Shown one piece after another: positions 1 to 8,148 of a stretch of 64,000 nucleotides of DNA. The stretch's first letter is position 1; each line of letters opens with the position of its first letter. The position numbers were made by a program, and so were the translations under genes. The notes below the pieces were generated by a model. It worked only from the letters and a program-made list of their open reading frames with translations, was not told the origin of the DNA and ran no database searches. This DNA is from Phycisphaerales bacterium (GTDB taxonomy: Bacteria; Planctomycetota; Phycisphaerae; Phycisphaerales; SM1A02), in assembly GCA_022446905.1 (NCBI GenBank), contig JAKVBT010000005.1:180459-244458 (forward strand). The letters run 5' to 3'.

Positions 1-636
1 ATGGTCTTCTTCTACATTGTTGATCAGGCCAACAACTGGCCGCTGGCTGTGAAATGACCGGTTGAACTCACAGGCTTCGGTAATCAGGATGCCAGGCTCA
101 CCTGCATGGGGACCAGCGGGGACCTCCGCACTTCCAGTCCGGCAGCCGCCTCCGAGTTGCTCGCAGGTGGCCCCGATGATGAAACCGGGATCAAGGCCGG
201 TATCAACCAGAATCCAACTGAGTATGGCTGCGGTGGTGCTTTTGCCATGCGTGCCAGCGATGCTCACGCCAAGTCGGTCTTTTTGCACCATCCCAAGTGC
301 TTGTGCATAGAACGCGCATGGCACCTGACGTGCTTGGGCCTTGGCGACTTCCGGGTGTGATTCTGGAATCGCAGCGGATCGAATGACCAGGTCTAGTTCG
401 TTCGGGACATCATTGGGTCCGATGTGTACCTCAATGCCATCTGCAACCAAGGACCGCGTTGTTTCCGATTCGCACATGTCCGAACCAGATACTTGGTAGC
501 CCCGGGCAGTGAGCATGCGAGCGAGGCCGCTCATGCCGCATCCCCCAATGCCGGTCATCCAGATCCGTGCGCCCAGTGGCGGCAGGTCGGGAACCTCGTT
601 CGGCGGCATGGTGGAGGGGGTAGATGGCAGCGTCAT
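1..636 (-). CDS. murC: UDP-N-acetylmuramate--L-alanine ligase, N-terminal part (runs off the left edge)
   Basis: MurC adds L-alanine to UDP-MurNAc, the first amino acid of the peptidoglycan stem, in the cytoplasm. The reverse strand stays open to base 1 and is missing from the ORF track because its stop lies outside. I read the N-terminal Rossmann segment 'WMTGIGGCGMSGLA', then 'GSDMCES', the ATP loop 'GTHGKSTT' and, at the edge, 'NNVEEDH', all typical of MurC. About 212 codons are visible, so the central-domain end and the C-terminal domain are missing. Two in-frame ATGs are possible, at 636 and 609; both precede the conserved region and neither has a strong ribosome site. It diverges from the response regulator, leaving only about 55 bases between them. 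Identity is secure; the start is not. Confidence 0.93.
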   Translation of the reverse strand, partial: MTLPSTPSTMPPNEVPDLPPLGARIWMTGIGGCGMSGLARMLTARGYQVSGSDMCESETTRSLVADGIEVHIGPNDVPNELDLVIRSAAIPESHPEVAKAQARQVPCAFYAQALGMVQKDRLGVSIAGTHGKSTTAAILSWILVDTGLDPGFIIGATCEQLGGGCRTGSAEVPAGPHAGEPGILITEACEFNRSFHSQRPVVGLINNVEEDH

Positions 637-691
637 GATCGAAACCGGATGGTACGGCGGCGAACCTGTCTGTGCCGTATCCTTTTCGACC

Positions 692-2074
692 ATGAGCCAG
701 CGCGATCTGCACGATGTTGTCCATGCCCAGATCCTGGTGGTCGATGATGAAGCCGACCACGCAGACACCATGGCCGAGGCACTTCGCCGTCTTGGTCATG
801 TCTGCACGATTGTGACCAGCGCCCAAGCCGCAACTGACGAACTTCAGTACGGCAATTTTGATGTCGTGATCACAGATCTGTCTATGGAGCACGAGTCATC
901 CGGTCTCGATGTGCTTTCAGCCACCCGGGAGCATCAGCCAGATGCGGAGGCAATCATGGTCACTGCGCACGGTGACATTGCCACTGCCAAGGCAGCCTTG
1001 CAAGGTGGAGCGTATGACTTTATTGAGAAGCCACTGGATTTGGAGGTATTTCGAAATCTGGTGCAGCGAGCGATTGAGACTGTTCGGCTCCGCCACTCAA
1101 ACACTCAGTTGCAGTCCAAGGTGGATGCGGCCCATGGCTTCGAGGGAATCATTGGAGAGTCGCCAGCTATTCGAAAGGTGATTACGACCATTCGTCAGGT
1201 CGCGCCTAGCACTATCCCGGTACTGATCACAGGTGAGTCTGGCACAGGCAAGGAACTGGTCGCCCAGGCGTTACACAATCAATCCAAGCGAGTCAACAAG
1301 CGTTATGTCACCTTTAACTGCGCTGGGCAGAGTGAAAGTCTTTTAGAAGATCAACTCTTTGGACATGCCCGTGGTGCTTTTACAGGTGCGGATAAGGATC
1401 GGGAAGGTGTCTTTGAGTACGCTGATCAAGGAACGCTATTTCTTGACGAAATCGGCGACATGCCATTGCCCATGCAATCCAAATTGCTCCGCGTACTTGA
1501 AAGTGGTGAGGTTGTTCGACTGGGAACCAATGCAGCACATCATGCCGATGTTCGGTTTGTCAGTGCAACCAATCGCGATCTAAAAAGTATGATCGATGAT
1601 GGGAACTTCCGCGAAGATCTTTATTTCCGTATCAACGGTGCGGAAATTCACCTGCCACCGCTCCGCGAGCGACGTGAGGACATTCCGATCCTAATCACGC
1701 ATGCGGCCGGGCGATTTGCCGCTGAACTCGACCGGCCCGCGCCAGACTTTACCGAGCCAGCCATGATGCGGCTGTTGTCTTACAACTGGCCTGGCAATGT
1801 GCGGCAACTCTTCAACATTGTGCAGCGCATCATTGTGATGACTGAGGGCGCAGTTGTTGATGTGCGCGATGTGCCCGATGAGATTCGCCTGCACGAGGAT
1901 GAGGAGCATGTTCATCTTGGAAGTTTGGCTGGCATCGGACTTGATCGGCTGGAAAAGGAAGCCATTCGCCAGACACTGATCATGACCGGATCAAACCGTG
2001 AGCAAGCAGCTGAGATGCTGGGCATCGGCGAGCGCACGCTCTATCGGAAACTCCGCGAGTATGGATTGAAGTAG
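692..2074 (+). CDS. NtrC-type sigma-54-dependent response regulator
   Basis: A two-component output protein that, when phosphorylated, would oligomerise and drive ATP-dependent opening of sigma-54 promoters. Order: receiver domain (about residues 13-125) with acidic 'VVDDE' and phospho-acceptor Asp near residue 62 in 'VITDLSM'; AAA+ domain with Walker A 'GESGTGKE' (near 180), the sigma-54 loop 'GAFTGA' (near 228) and Walker B 'LFLDEIGD'; and a Fis-type helix-turn-helix at the C-terminus ('NREQAAEMLGIGERTLYRKL'). The ORF track starts at 509, but that extension lies on top of murC and has no domain, so I use the ATG at 692 just before the receiver, giving 460 residues, normal for the family. 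No partner kinase is in the window, so the regulon is unknown. Confidence 0.93.
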   Translation: MSQRDLHDVVHAQILVVDDEADHADTMAEALRRLGHVCTIVTSAQAATDELQYGNFDVVITDLSMEHESSGLDVLSATREHQPDAEAIMVTAHGDIATAKAALQGGAYDFIEKPLDLEVFRNLVQRAIETVRLRHSNTQLQSKVDAAHGFEGIIGESPAIRKVITTIRQVAPSTIPVLITGESGTGKELVAQALHNQSKRVNKRYVTFNCAGQSESLLEDQLFGHARGAFTGADKDREGVFEYADQGTLFLDEIGDMPLPMQSKLLRVLESGEVVRLGTNAAHHADVRFVSATNRDLKSMIDDGNFREDLYFRINGAEIHLPPLRERREDIPILITHAAGRFAAELDRPAPDFTEPAMMRLLSYNWPGNVRQLFNIVQRIIVMTEGAVVDVRDVPDEIRLHEDEEHVHLGSLAGIGLDRLEKEAIRQTLIMTGSNREQAAEMLGIGERTLYRKLREYGLK

Positions 2075-2090
2075 GCAGTGGCCTTGTGGT

Positions 2091-2861
2091 TCAGGCGTTA
2101 GCCTGAAAAATCACACTCTTGCAGGTCAGGCTGCCTTCGGCCTTTGCCAATTCAGTACTAGGTACTTGAATGAGTTGGATGCCTCGCGCCTCCAATCGTC
2201 CAGCCGTGTGCGGAAACTGTTTTGGAAACAGCATCACTTCGCCGATGCGAACGACGTTGCCTGCGAACGGTTCATCAGGATGGACGGCAATTAATTCGAG
2301 GTCTTCCAATCCATCCATATCGATCCACTCGGGATTAGCCAGCAGGCGACCCTCGCCGAGATAGGTAGCCGCCGTCTTCAGATGCAGCGCGCCGGGGACA
2401 TCCACGGCCACCACCTCATAGCCATACGGTGTGACAATGGATCGGAACTGATCAATCCCAGCATCATTGGTGCGACTTGAGCGGCCGATGTAGAACGTCC
2501 GTTCAGCAAGCAGCACATCGCCACCTTCCAATGTGGCTGGGTCTTCAATATGTGCAAGGGGTCGATGGGCCGACAGGATTGGGGTGATCGATTCCACCTC
2601 ACCGCGGCGGCTCTCAGCCCCAGGTCGGGTCAGAATGGCCACATCATCACATACCACGGCGATGTCCTCCACGAAGACAGCGTCAGGATGATGGTGGAGC
2701 GGGTCCAACTCAATGACAGTCACGCCAAGGGATTCCAAGGCCTCCACATAGGCCTGATGCTGGGCGCACGCCGTTTCATAACAGATCGGATCGCGATCCA
2801 TGTGGGTCAACTCACACTCCTGGATTGAGCGGCTGACCGGACGGATGATGGCGGTGGTCAT
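2091..2861 (-). CDS. N(G),N(G)-dimethylarginine dimethylaminohydrolase (DDAH)-like
   Basis: Predicted hydrolase of methylated arginine to citrulline and methylamines, a cytoplasmic guanidine-modifying enzyme. Visible family motifs are 'VFVEDIAVV', 'LEGGDVL', the catalytic-His segment 'ALHLKTAATYLG' and the catalytic Cys (near residue 247 of 256) in 'GSLTCKSVIF', close to the C-terminus as in DDAH. The length matches DDAH. The track start at 2897 adds a segment with no family character; ATGs at 2870 and 2861 are more plausible and I use 2861, 'MTTAIIRPVS'. The gene is convergent with the response regulator and divergent from the phosphoesterase. A related arginine deiminase-type hydrolase cannot be excluded, but the Cys context favours DDAH. 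Confidence 0.85.
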   Translation of the reverse strand: MTTAIIRPVSRSIQECELTHMDRDPICYETACAQHQAYVEALESLGVTVIELDPLHHHPDAVFVEDIAVVCDDVAILTRPGAESRRGEVESITPILSAHRPLAHIEDPATLEGGDVLLAERTFYIGRSSRTNDAGIDQFRSIVTPYGYEVVAVDVPGALHLKTAATYLGEGRLLANPEWIDMDGLEDLELIAVHPDEPFAGNVVRIGEVMLFPKQFPHTAGRLEARGIQLIQVPSTELAKAEGSLTCKSVIFQANA

Positions 2862-2911
2862 GGGCGGCATGGTACTCGCCAAGAGGGTCAAAAACATGCC
2901 ACAATGTCCTC

Positions 2912-4837
2912 ATGAACCACTCAATCATCTTGCTGTTGTGTCTTCTGTCTTCTGAGGTAGCTACAGAGTCCAATGACATTCATACCAGTCGTGAATCGGC
3001 TCAGGTGATGCCGTCGGTTCCGGTTGAAGAGGACATGTTCACATTTGTGGTCTTTGGAGATCGCACCGGTGGTCCCGCAGAGGGCATTTCGGTGCTGGCC
3101 CAAGCAGTACAAGACACCAACCTCATCGAACCAGATCTGGTGATGACGGTAGGTGATCTTATTCAGGGATACAACACCCGTGAGGCATGGGTGCTTCAAG
3201 CTGCACAGTTCCGATCAGTTATGGATGAATTGATTTGTCCATGGTTTCCCGTTGCAGGGAATCACGATGTGTACTGGCGCGGGGAAGGTCGTCCACCAGA
3301 AGAACATGAAGGCGATTATGAGGCGTGGTTTGGTCCGCTGTGGTATGCCTTTGATCACAAGGGTTGCCGTTTCATTGTTTTGTATACAGATGAGGGCAAT
3401 CCGGAAACCGGTGTTCGTTCCTTTGGCGATCCCGATAGCCAACGAATGAGCGACGCTCAAAAGTCATGGCTGCGTCAGACGCTTCATGATGCCAATGACA
3501 TGAATCATGTCTTTGTGTTCTGTCATCATCCTCGCTGGCGCGGTGGTCAATATGGGGATGATTGGGAAAACGTCCACCAGATGTTCGTGGACGCAGGAAA
3601 TGTCACAGCGGTGTTTGCTGGCCATGTACACCAACTCAGACACGATGGATGGCGCGACGGCATCGAGTATCTATCGATGGCGACGGTGGGTGGCGGACTC
3701 CCGCGTGAACTTCCTGCTGCTGGACATCTTCACCACATCAATTTGGTGACCGTCCGTGATGACCATATTGCGCAAGCGACCATTCCAGTTGGAGGTGTGA
3801 TCGATCCGCGGGCATTAACCGCAGATCACATCGCTGCAGTCGATCGTCTGCTGGTGAATGGTGCCAAAATTACGCATCCGGTTGCCGTGGATGCGGCTGG
3901 TCGGGTGGATGCCCAGCCAGTGCTTGAATTGAATGCTCCTCAAGGTCAGCGTGTGACCTGGACGGTGTGGTCAGATGCATCAGATCATCGCTGGTCAATT
4001 GGACCGGACCATATTCATGAGGTGCTTGAGCCTGGTTCCAGCGTCGAGATTCCACTGCGCGTCCGGCACGATGGACCACTGGATGATCTTTGGACAGCAC
4101 CAGCAGTCATGGTTCAGGCGGAGGTTGATATGGGTGGCATGGCGTGGACGCTTCCCAGGCAGGTGTTGCCAGTGCCCGTCGTGCCGGAAAGTCTGAAGCC
4201 ACTGGAATCGTCACAGATGTTGTTCTGTGATGGTCGTGATGGTGCGGTGACTATTGACACTGGATCGACTGTCATTCCAAAGGGCCCCTTGACGGTCGAG
4301 GCGTGGATTCGCCCTGAACAAGTCGATGGGTCAAGGGGCATTGTGGCCAAGACAGAACAATCAGAGTTTGGTTTGTTCATAGAAAAGGGTATTCCTTCCT
4401 TCTGGGTATTTGCAGGAGACAAGTACGCAATTGCTCGCAGTGATGCGCCCATCGCTTGGGGGCAATGGCATCATGTGGCAGGCGTGCATGATGGGGAGAT
4501 GGTGCGCCTCTTTGTCGATGGACAGCCGGTCGGTTCGGCGCCAGCCAAGGGGTCTCGCAGGACCAATGCGCTTCCACTTGTCATTGGTGCCGAGGTCAAT
4601 GGGGCCGGTCAGCCGGTATCACCATTTCGGGGGGGCATTGATGAGGTTCGTGTGTCAGCACGGGATCGATATCCAGCGCTCGGCTTCGCTCCTCAACGAA
4701 GGCATGTTCGTGATGCAGACACGGTGGTGTTGATGCACCTCGATGGTCGCCAGGGGCCGTTCATTTTCAACGACTCTGATCGAGCACCCCACGGGATACA
4801 GTCTGGTTCGATCAAATTCAGGGCGTCTGAAGACTGA
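2912..4837 (+). CDS. exported metallophosphoesterase with C-terminal LamG-like domain
   Basis: A 641-residue protein with a short hydrophobic N-terminus ('IILLLCLLSSE') that looks like a signal peptide. A calcineurin-like metallophosphoesterase domain follows, with the metal-ligand motifs in order: 'VVFGDRTGG', 'VGDLIQGYN', 'VAGNHDVYW', 'VFCHHPRW' and 'FAGHVHQL'. The middle is a probable beta-rich linker. The last third (about 440-600) resembles a laminin G/concanavalin-type jelly roll ('VEAWIRPEQ', 'WHHVAGVHDGEMVRLFVDGQ', 'GGIDEVRVS'), a carbohydrate- or surface-binding fold common in secreted planctomycete enzymes. It would act in the periplasm or outside the cell; the phosphoester substrate cannot be told from sequence. 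It ends 20 bases past the end of the convergent pseudopilin gene. Confidence 0.85.
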   Translation: MNHSIILLLCLLSSEVATESNDIHTSRESAQVMPSVPVEEDMFTFVVFGDRTGGPAEGISVLAQAVQDTNLIEPDLVMTVGDLIQGYNTREAWVLQAAQFRSVMDELICPWFPVAGNHDVYWRGEGRPPEEHEGDYEAWFGPLWYAFDHKGCRFIVLYTDEGNPETGVRSFGDPDSQRMSDAQKSWLRQTLHDANDMNHVFVFCHHPRWRGGQYGDDWENVHQMFVDAGNVTAVFAGHVHQLRHDGWRDGIEYLSMATVGGGLPRELPAAGHLHHINLVTVRDDHIAQATIPVGGVIDPRALTADHIAAVDRLLVNGAKITHPVAVDAAGRVDAQPVLELNAPQGQRVTWTVWSDASDHRWSIGPDHIHEVLEPGSSVEIPLRVRHDGPLDDLWTAPAVMVQAEVDMGGMAWTLPRQVLPVPVVPESLKPLESSQMLFCDGRDGAVTIDTGSTVIPKGPLTVEAWIRPEQVDGSRGIVAKTEQSEFGLFIEKGIPSFWVFAGDKYAIARSDAPIAWGQWHHVAGVHDGEMVRLFVDGQPVGSAPAKGSRRTNALPLVIGAEVNGAGQPVSPFRGGIDEVRVSARDRYPALGFAPQRRHVRDADTVVLMHLDGRQGPFIFNDSDRAPHGIQSGSIKFRASED

Positions 4838-5318
4838 CAAAGCCCGTGTCAGGGTCAACGGCAATGATTCGCACAGCAAGCGGCCCCGTTACGGTGAGGG
4901 TCTTGTCTGGTCCACCTGGTGTATTGAGTCCCCCAAGTGGGTCAAAGATGATCTGACGTCCACTTGGCGAAATTGTGACATCCTCACAGGCTACTGCGCG
5001 TTGCTCTCCGAGCCGCACCCACAACGACCGCGCGTTGCTATTGCTATCTAAGGCGTCGGTGAGTGGAACCGTTGGGTTGTCCAGATCAATAATGCGCCAG
5101 CCACCACCGTCACCATCAACCTCTAGTGCTACTCGAGTGTTTGGTCGGGCGATGGCAAGCATCTGTGCATGCTCCAGGTCGGACCACAAGAGCCGCGCAG
5201 TGGTATCAGCCATGCCGGTTCGTGAGGCGGCGACCATTGGTGTCATGATGGCACCGAAGATCGCGATGATGGCGATGACCACAAGTACTTCGGTCAATGA
5301 GAATCCACGTCGTCTCAC
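4818..5318 (-). CDS. GspH/FimT-like minor pseudopilin
   Basis: The last of four overlapping minus-strand genes. The N-terminus 'RRRGFSLTEVLVVIAIIAIFGAIM' is a type III (prepilin) signal: basic leader, Gly at -1, Phe at +1, Glu at +5, then a hydrophobic helix that anchors and assembles the subunit after prepilin peptidase cleavage. At 166 residues with a small C-terminal domain, it fits GspH/FimT. Its ATG overlaps the stop of the upstream GspK-like gene by 4 bases, indicating translational coupling. The 3' end overlaps the phosphoesterase gene tail by about 20 bases. The exact subfamily is inferred from gene order as much as from sequence. Confidence 0.8.
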   Translation of the reverse strand: MRRRGFSLTEVLVVIAIIAIFGAIMTPMVAASRTGMADTTARLLWSDLEHAQMLAIARPNTRVALEVDGDGGGWRIIDLDNPTVPLTDALDSNSNARSLWVRLGEQRAVACEDVTISPSGRQIIFDPLGGLNTPGGPDKTLTVTGPLAVRIIAVDPDTGFVSLQTP

Positions 5319-6805
5319 GGCCGCGCTCCATCTTCATCAGCGAGCACCATGGCGTTGTGTTCCCATGCGTCCACATCTCCGCCGCATCGTCGCATGACAT
5401 AATCAACAGGAATCGGACGATGTACCCACCACCCTTCGACAGGAGCAGTGACACGAGCTGATTCTGGAGAGTCAAGCATGGTGCCGAGCCTTTCCAGCAT
5501 GTCCGCACACGCCCATTGATCCAAGCCATCGCTTCTCAGATTCATGAGGTCCAGACGATCAACCAGCTCAGTCAGATGAGATAAGCCGGTTCTTGAATCC
5601 ATGCGGTGGTCATATAAGAGCCGTGCATTTCGAGTCAGACTGACATCATGGGCCGCAATTCTTCCCATCACTGTGGATCGGTCGATCAGCACATCGCATC
5701 CCGGCGCATGCATCGTGCCTTGAATGAGACTGCCGCGGTCGATTTCCCATGATGCTTGGGGATGGCCAACCGTGCAGACTGTGATCATCTCTGGATCAGT
5801 CCAGTTGATGTGACGTTGTTGCCAGGCATTTCCGCTGCGCCTCCGTGCCTGTTCGGTGCCGATGACCGCGCCGCTTAGTTCAATATCGCCTCCAACTGCA
5901 ATGCGAACGCGGACGCCTGGCTCAATCACAATGGCACTGCCACGATTCATGATGAGTTCGCCATGTACAGTTAGGTCTGACGCATTGGTGATATGCAGAA
6001 CAGCATCCCGTTCCATCACCAGATCACCACTGATAGACAGATGACCTGTCACATCATGCCGCTGTCCGCGGGGGAGTTCCAGAGAGTCGATGACATCGCC
6101 ATGGGTCAGTTGGGGCATTGGTGCAACTGGCAGGCCGACGCTGCCGATGATGTTTGGGATCGTGACTGAGCGTCCATCCTCACTTCCCACTCCGATTGGA
6201 ATATGCACGCTTAGATCACCGGAAGAGATGTCCCGGCGCGCTCGTCCGGTGGCGTGCAGATCGCCTAGGCAGGCCAGCACCCGCGCACCGTGCCCCGAGT
6301 CAGTCCATGATCGAACGCGTGCATTTCCTTGTATTTGAAGATTGCCCGCGGCCCAGACGGCATACCCACTGAGATCCCCTCGGGTGTCGGCGTCGAATGG
6401 ATGAACGGTGGCTAACGCTGAGGCAGTTTGCGTCATGCCATCCAAGGTGGCGGTGGCCTCGACGAACAACAAACTCGATCCGATGTGTGGTGGTTCGCCA
6501 GTGGCCTCATCCATCAAGCGGATATCCACGATCGCATCGGCGATGGCGTGCCCCTGAAGCAGCCAACCATCCGTATGGGCAGTCTGCCATGGGGCCTCGG
6601 ACTCGAGTACAGCAGCAGCTAGATCCAAACCGCTTTGAGCAGCCGCACGCGCCGCAGCGGCCCGGGCTGCATTGCTACCCACCAATGCAGAGTTGTCCTG
6701 CGCAGCGAGCCAGCCCATGACCAGTGTCAATGCAGTTGCCATCGAAATGAGCACCAGCAGCAGCGCAACGCCGCGGCGAGGAAGTCTTCGTTGAGCGTGG
6801 ATCAT
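5315..6805 (-). CDS. GspK/PilX-like large minor pilin with repetitive beta domain
   Basis: A 496-residue protein with leader 'RRGVALLLVLISMATALTLVMGW': Gly at -1 but no Glu at +5, as in the T2SS tip subunit GspK, which needs no Glu5. An Ala-rich amphipathic stretch follows. The middle (about 240-360) contains short beta repeats such as 'ISGDLVMERDAVLHI' and 'LTVHGELIMNRGSAIVI', reminiscent of polymer-forming, bactofilin-like or DUF7305-type solenoids and unlike classic GspK. It overlaps both neighbours by 4 bases. The role is inferred: a tip or priming subunit of a T2SS or type IV-like pseudopilus. No secretion ATPase, platform or secretin gene is in this window, so these genes presumably serve machinery encoded elsewhere. 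Confidence 0.72.
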   Translation of the reverse strand: MIHAQRRLPRRGVALLLVLISMATALTLVMGWLAAQDNSALVGSNAARAAAARAAAQSGLDLAAAVLESEAPWQTAHTDGWLLQGHAIADAIVDIRLMDEATGEPPHIGSSLLFVEATATLDGMTQTASALATVHPFDADTRGDLSGYAVWAAGNLQIQGNARVRSWTDSGHGARVLACLGDLHATGRARRDISSGDLSVHIPIGVGSEDGRSVTIPNIIGSVGLPVAPMPQLTHGDVIDSLELPRGQRHDVTGHLSISGDLVMERDAVLHITNASDLTVHGELIMNRGSAIVIEPGVRVRIAVGGDIELSGAVIGTEQARRRSGNAWQQRHINWTDPEMITVCTVGHPQASWEIDRGSLIQGTMHAPGCDVLIDRSTVMGRIAAHDVSLTRNARLLYDHRMDSRTGLSHLTELVDRLDLMNLRSDGLDQWACADMLERLGTMLDSPESARVTAPVEGWWVHRPIPVDYVMRRCGGDVDAWEHNAMVLADEDGARP

Positions 6806-7440
6806 CCGCCACCTCCACTAGGTTGTTGATGCCGCCGCATCGACTCGCCCATGCAGTGGGTCCGGATTGAACCCTCTACATTCAGGTCGTAGGTTGCAAG
6901 TACTGTTCGTTGCTGCTGCGCTGCCAGACGTCGTTGCCGGGGGTCGGTGTACGGACCGACATCAAAGGACCAGTTGGCGATGCTGGCGGCCAAATCGAGC
7001 GCGCCGTGTTTCAATCCCGAAGTTGTTTCATAGGTTGATTTCAGGGTCCACCAGTCGATGTCCTCCAGTTCCGACAGGGGGGTATCCAGCAGTTCAGCAG
7101 GATCTGCAAACCAGTGGATGGAGAGCACATCGTGTGTTGGCGACCATTCAAGCCAACGCACCTCAGTGCCGTCGACTGCTTCATCACCGTCGGTGTCCTC
7201 CAGCCACATCACGACGCGATGATCCTCAAGATCCAACAGGCATCGTGCCCGGGCGATGTACGACGAAACACGCGTCTGGGACAGGCCTGCCCGCAAGATC
7301 GAGGCTCTGGTGTCGCGTTGATCAATGATCCCATTGGTCAGGGCATCCATCATTCCCACAATGCCCAAGGCCACAGTTGATGTCACTGAGACCGCCAGGA
7401 GCAATTCGAGCAGGGTCATGCCGCGCCGAATCCGTTTCAT
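6802..7440 (-). CDS. GspJ-like minor pseudopilin
   Basis: A 212-residue protein with prepilin leader 'RRGMTLLELLLAVSVTSTVALGIVGMM': Gly at -1, Met at +1, Glu at +5. The size and position between an I-like and a K-like gene fit GspJ, the wider tip-complex subunit. The C-terminal part is soluble and rich in Trp and Asp ('VRWLEWSPTHDVLSIHWF'), with no further membrane segment. Its start overlaps the stop of the I-like gene and its stop overlaps the start of the K-like gene, each by 4 bases, so the four genes are almost certainly one transcript. It ends in a Gly-rich tail. Confidence 0.78.
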   Translation of the reverse strand: MKRIRRGMTLLELLLAVSVTSTVALGIVGMMDALTNGIIDQRDTRASILRAGLSQTRVSSYIARARCLLDLEDHRVVMWLEDTDGDEAVDGTEVRWLEWSPTHDVLSIHWFADPAELLDTPLSELEDIDWWTLKSTYETTSGLKHGALDLAASIANWSFDVGPYTDPRQRRLAAQQQRTVLATYDLNVEGSIRTHCMGESMRRHQQPSGGGG

Positions 7441-8009
7441 GGCGTGGACTCCAGCACTTGTGGCACTGGAACAAAGCGGCGGACTGTCGCAATGGGGCGT
7501 GCTTCATCGTCGCGGGCCTCAACCTGCACTTCGACGCCCTGAATGGCGACCGACAGTGGTGGTCCGACCGATGCGACATGGCGATCCGCATCAACATGAA
7601 GGGAGAACTGTTGATAATCCTTAGGGAGGTAGCCGAGTGCTTCAGATCGTCCGGCGCGAATCTCTCCCTGGGCTTCGAGATAGCCATCCCATCCGCCGCT
7701 CTGCTCGGGTCCAGCGATGGCGTCATACCATTGTTGACTGGTGGAGAAATCCGTTGGGTCCAGGCCTGTGACGCGGGCCATCAGCATCTCACAGGCGATC
7801 GCCGCCGAAAGCATGCGGCGTGCTTGCGTCGACTGCCCCCGGCCGGCGGTCAGGGCGGAAACCACTGCAGTGGTCACCAGCAGGAGGATGACTACCGCCA
7901 ACAGGGTCTCGAGAAGGGTCAGCGCGCGGCGACCGCGGGGGTGGACTGACGTGTCAAAGATGGCTGAATCGTGTTCAGGGGGCACGGATAGAGATCCTCG
8001 GTCTTCCAT
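7437..8009 (-). CDS. GspI-like minor pseudopilin
   Basis: First gene of the minus-strand pseudopilin operon. After about 25 hydrophilic residues comes 'RRALTLLETLLAVVILLLVTTAVVSAL', a prepilin-type helix with Glu at +5. The residue before the predicted cleavage site is Ala rather than Gly, which prepilin peptidases tolerate poorly but not never. The ORF track starts at 8081; I prefer the ATG at 8009 ('MEDRGS'), preceded by an AAGGA-like site, because the extra 24 residues show nothing and move the helix even further from the start. The protein would be 190 residues. It diverges from lptF, leaving about 140 bases for both promoters. Confidence 0.72.
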   Translation of the reverse strand: MEDRGSLSVPPEHDSAIFDTSVHPRGRRALTLLETLLAVVILLLVTTAVVSALTAGRGQSTQARRMLSAAIACEMLMARVTGLDPTDFSTSQQWYDAIAGPEQSGGWDGYLEAQGEIRAGRSEALGYLPKDYQQFSLHVDADRHVASVGPPLSVAIQGVEVQVEARDDEARPIATVRRFVPVPQVLESTP

Positions 8010-8148
8010 AGTCACCGTCGGATCCTTGATTGGCGATCCCAAGCGGGGATTCGGGCTTGGTTGGCGATTACAGCGGCCCAAGCCCTACAAACGGAACAGG
8101 AGGGACGATCGGTGGGCAATGAGGCCCTGAAGCGACGATACTGTGCAT

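Noticed and set aside
637-691. Sigma-54 promoter between murC and the response regulator
   Set aside because: A TGGTACG-like element is present, but the GC element at the right spacing is not, so I do not call it.
431-892. 153-codon minus ORF near murC
   Set aside because: It is out of frame with the murC reading and overlaps the receiver domain of the response regulator.
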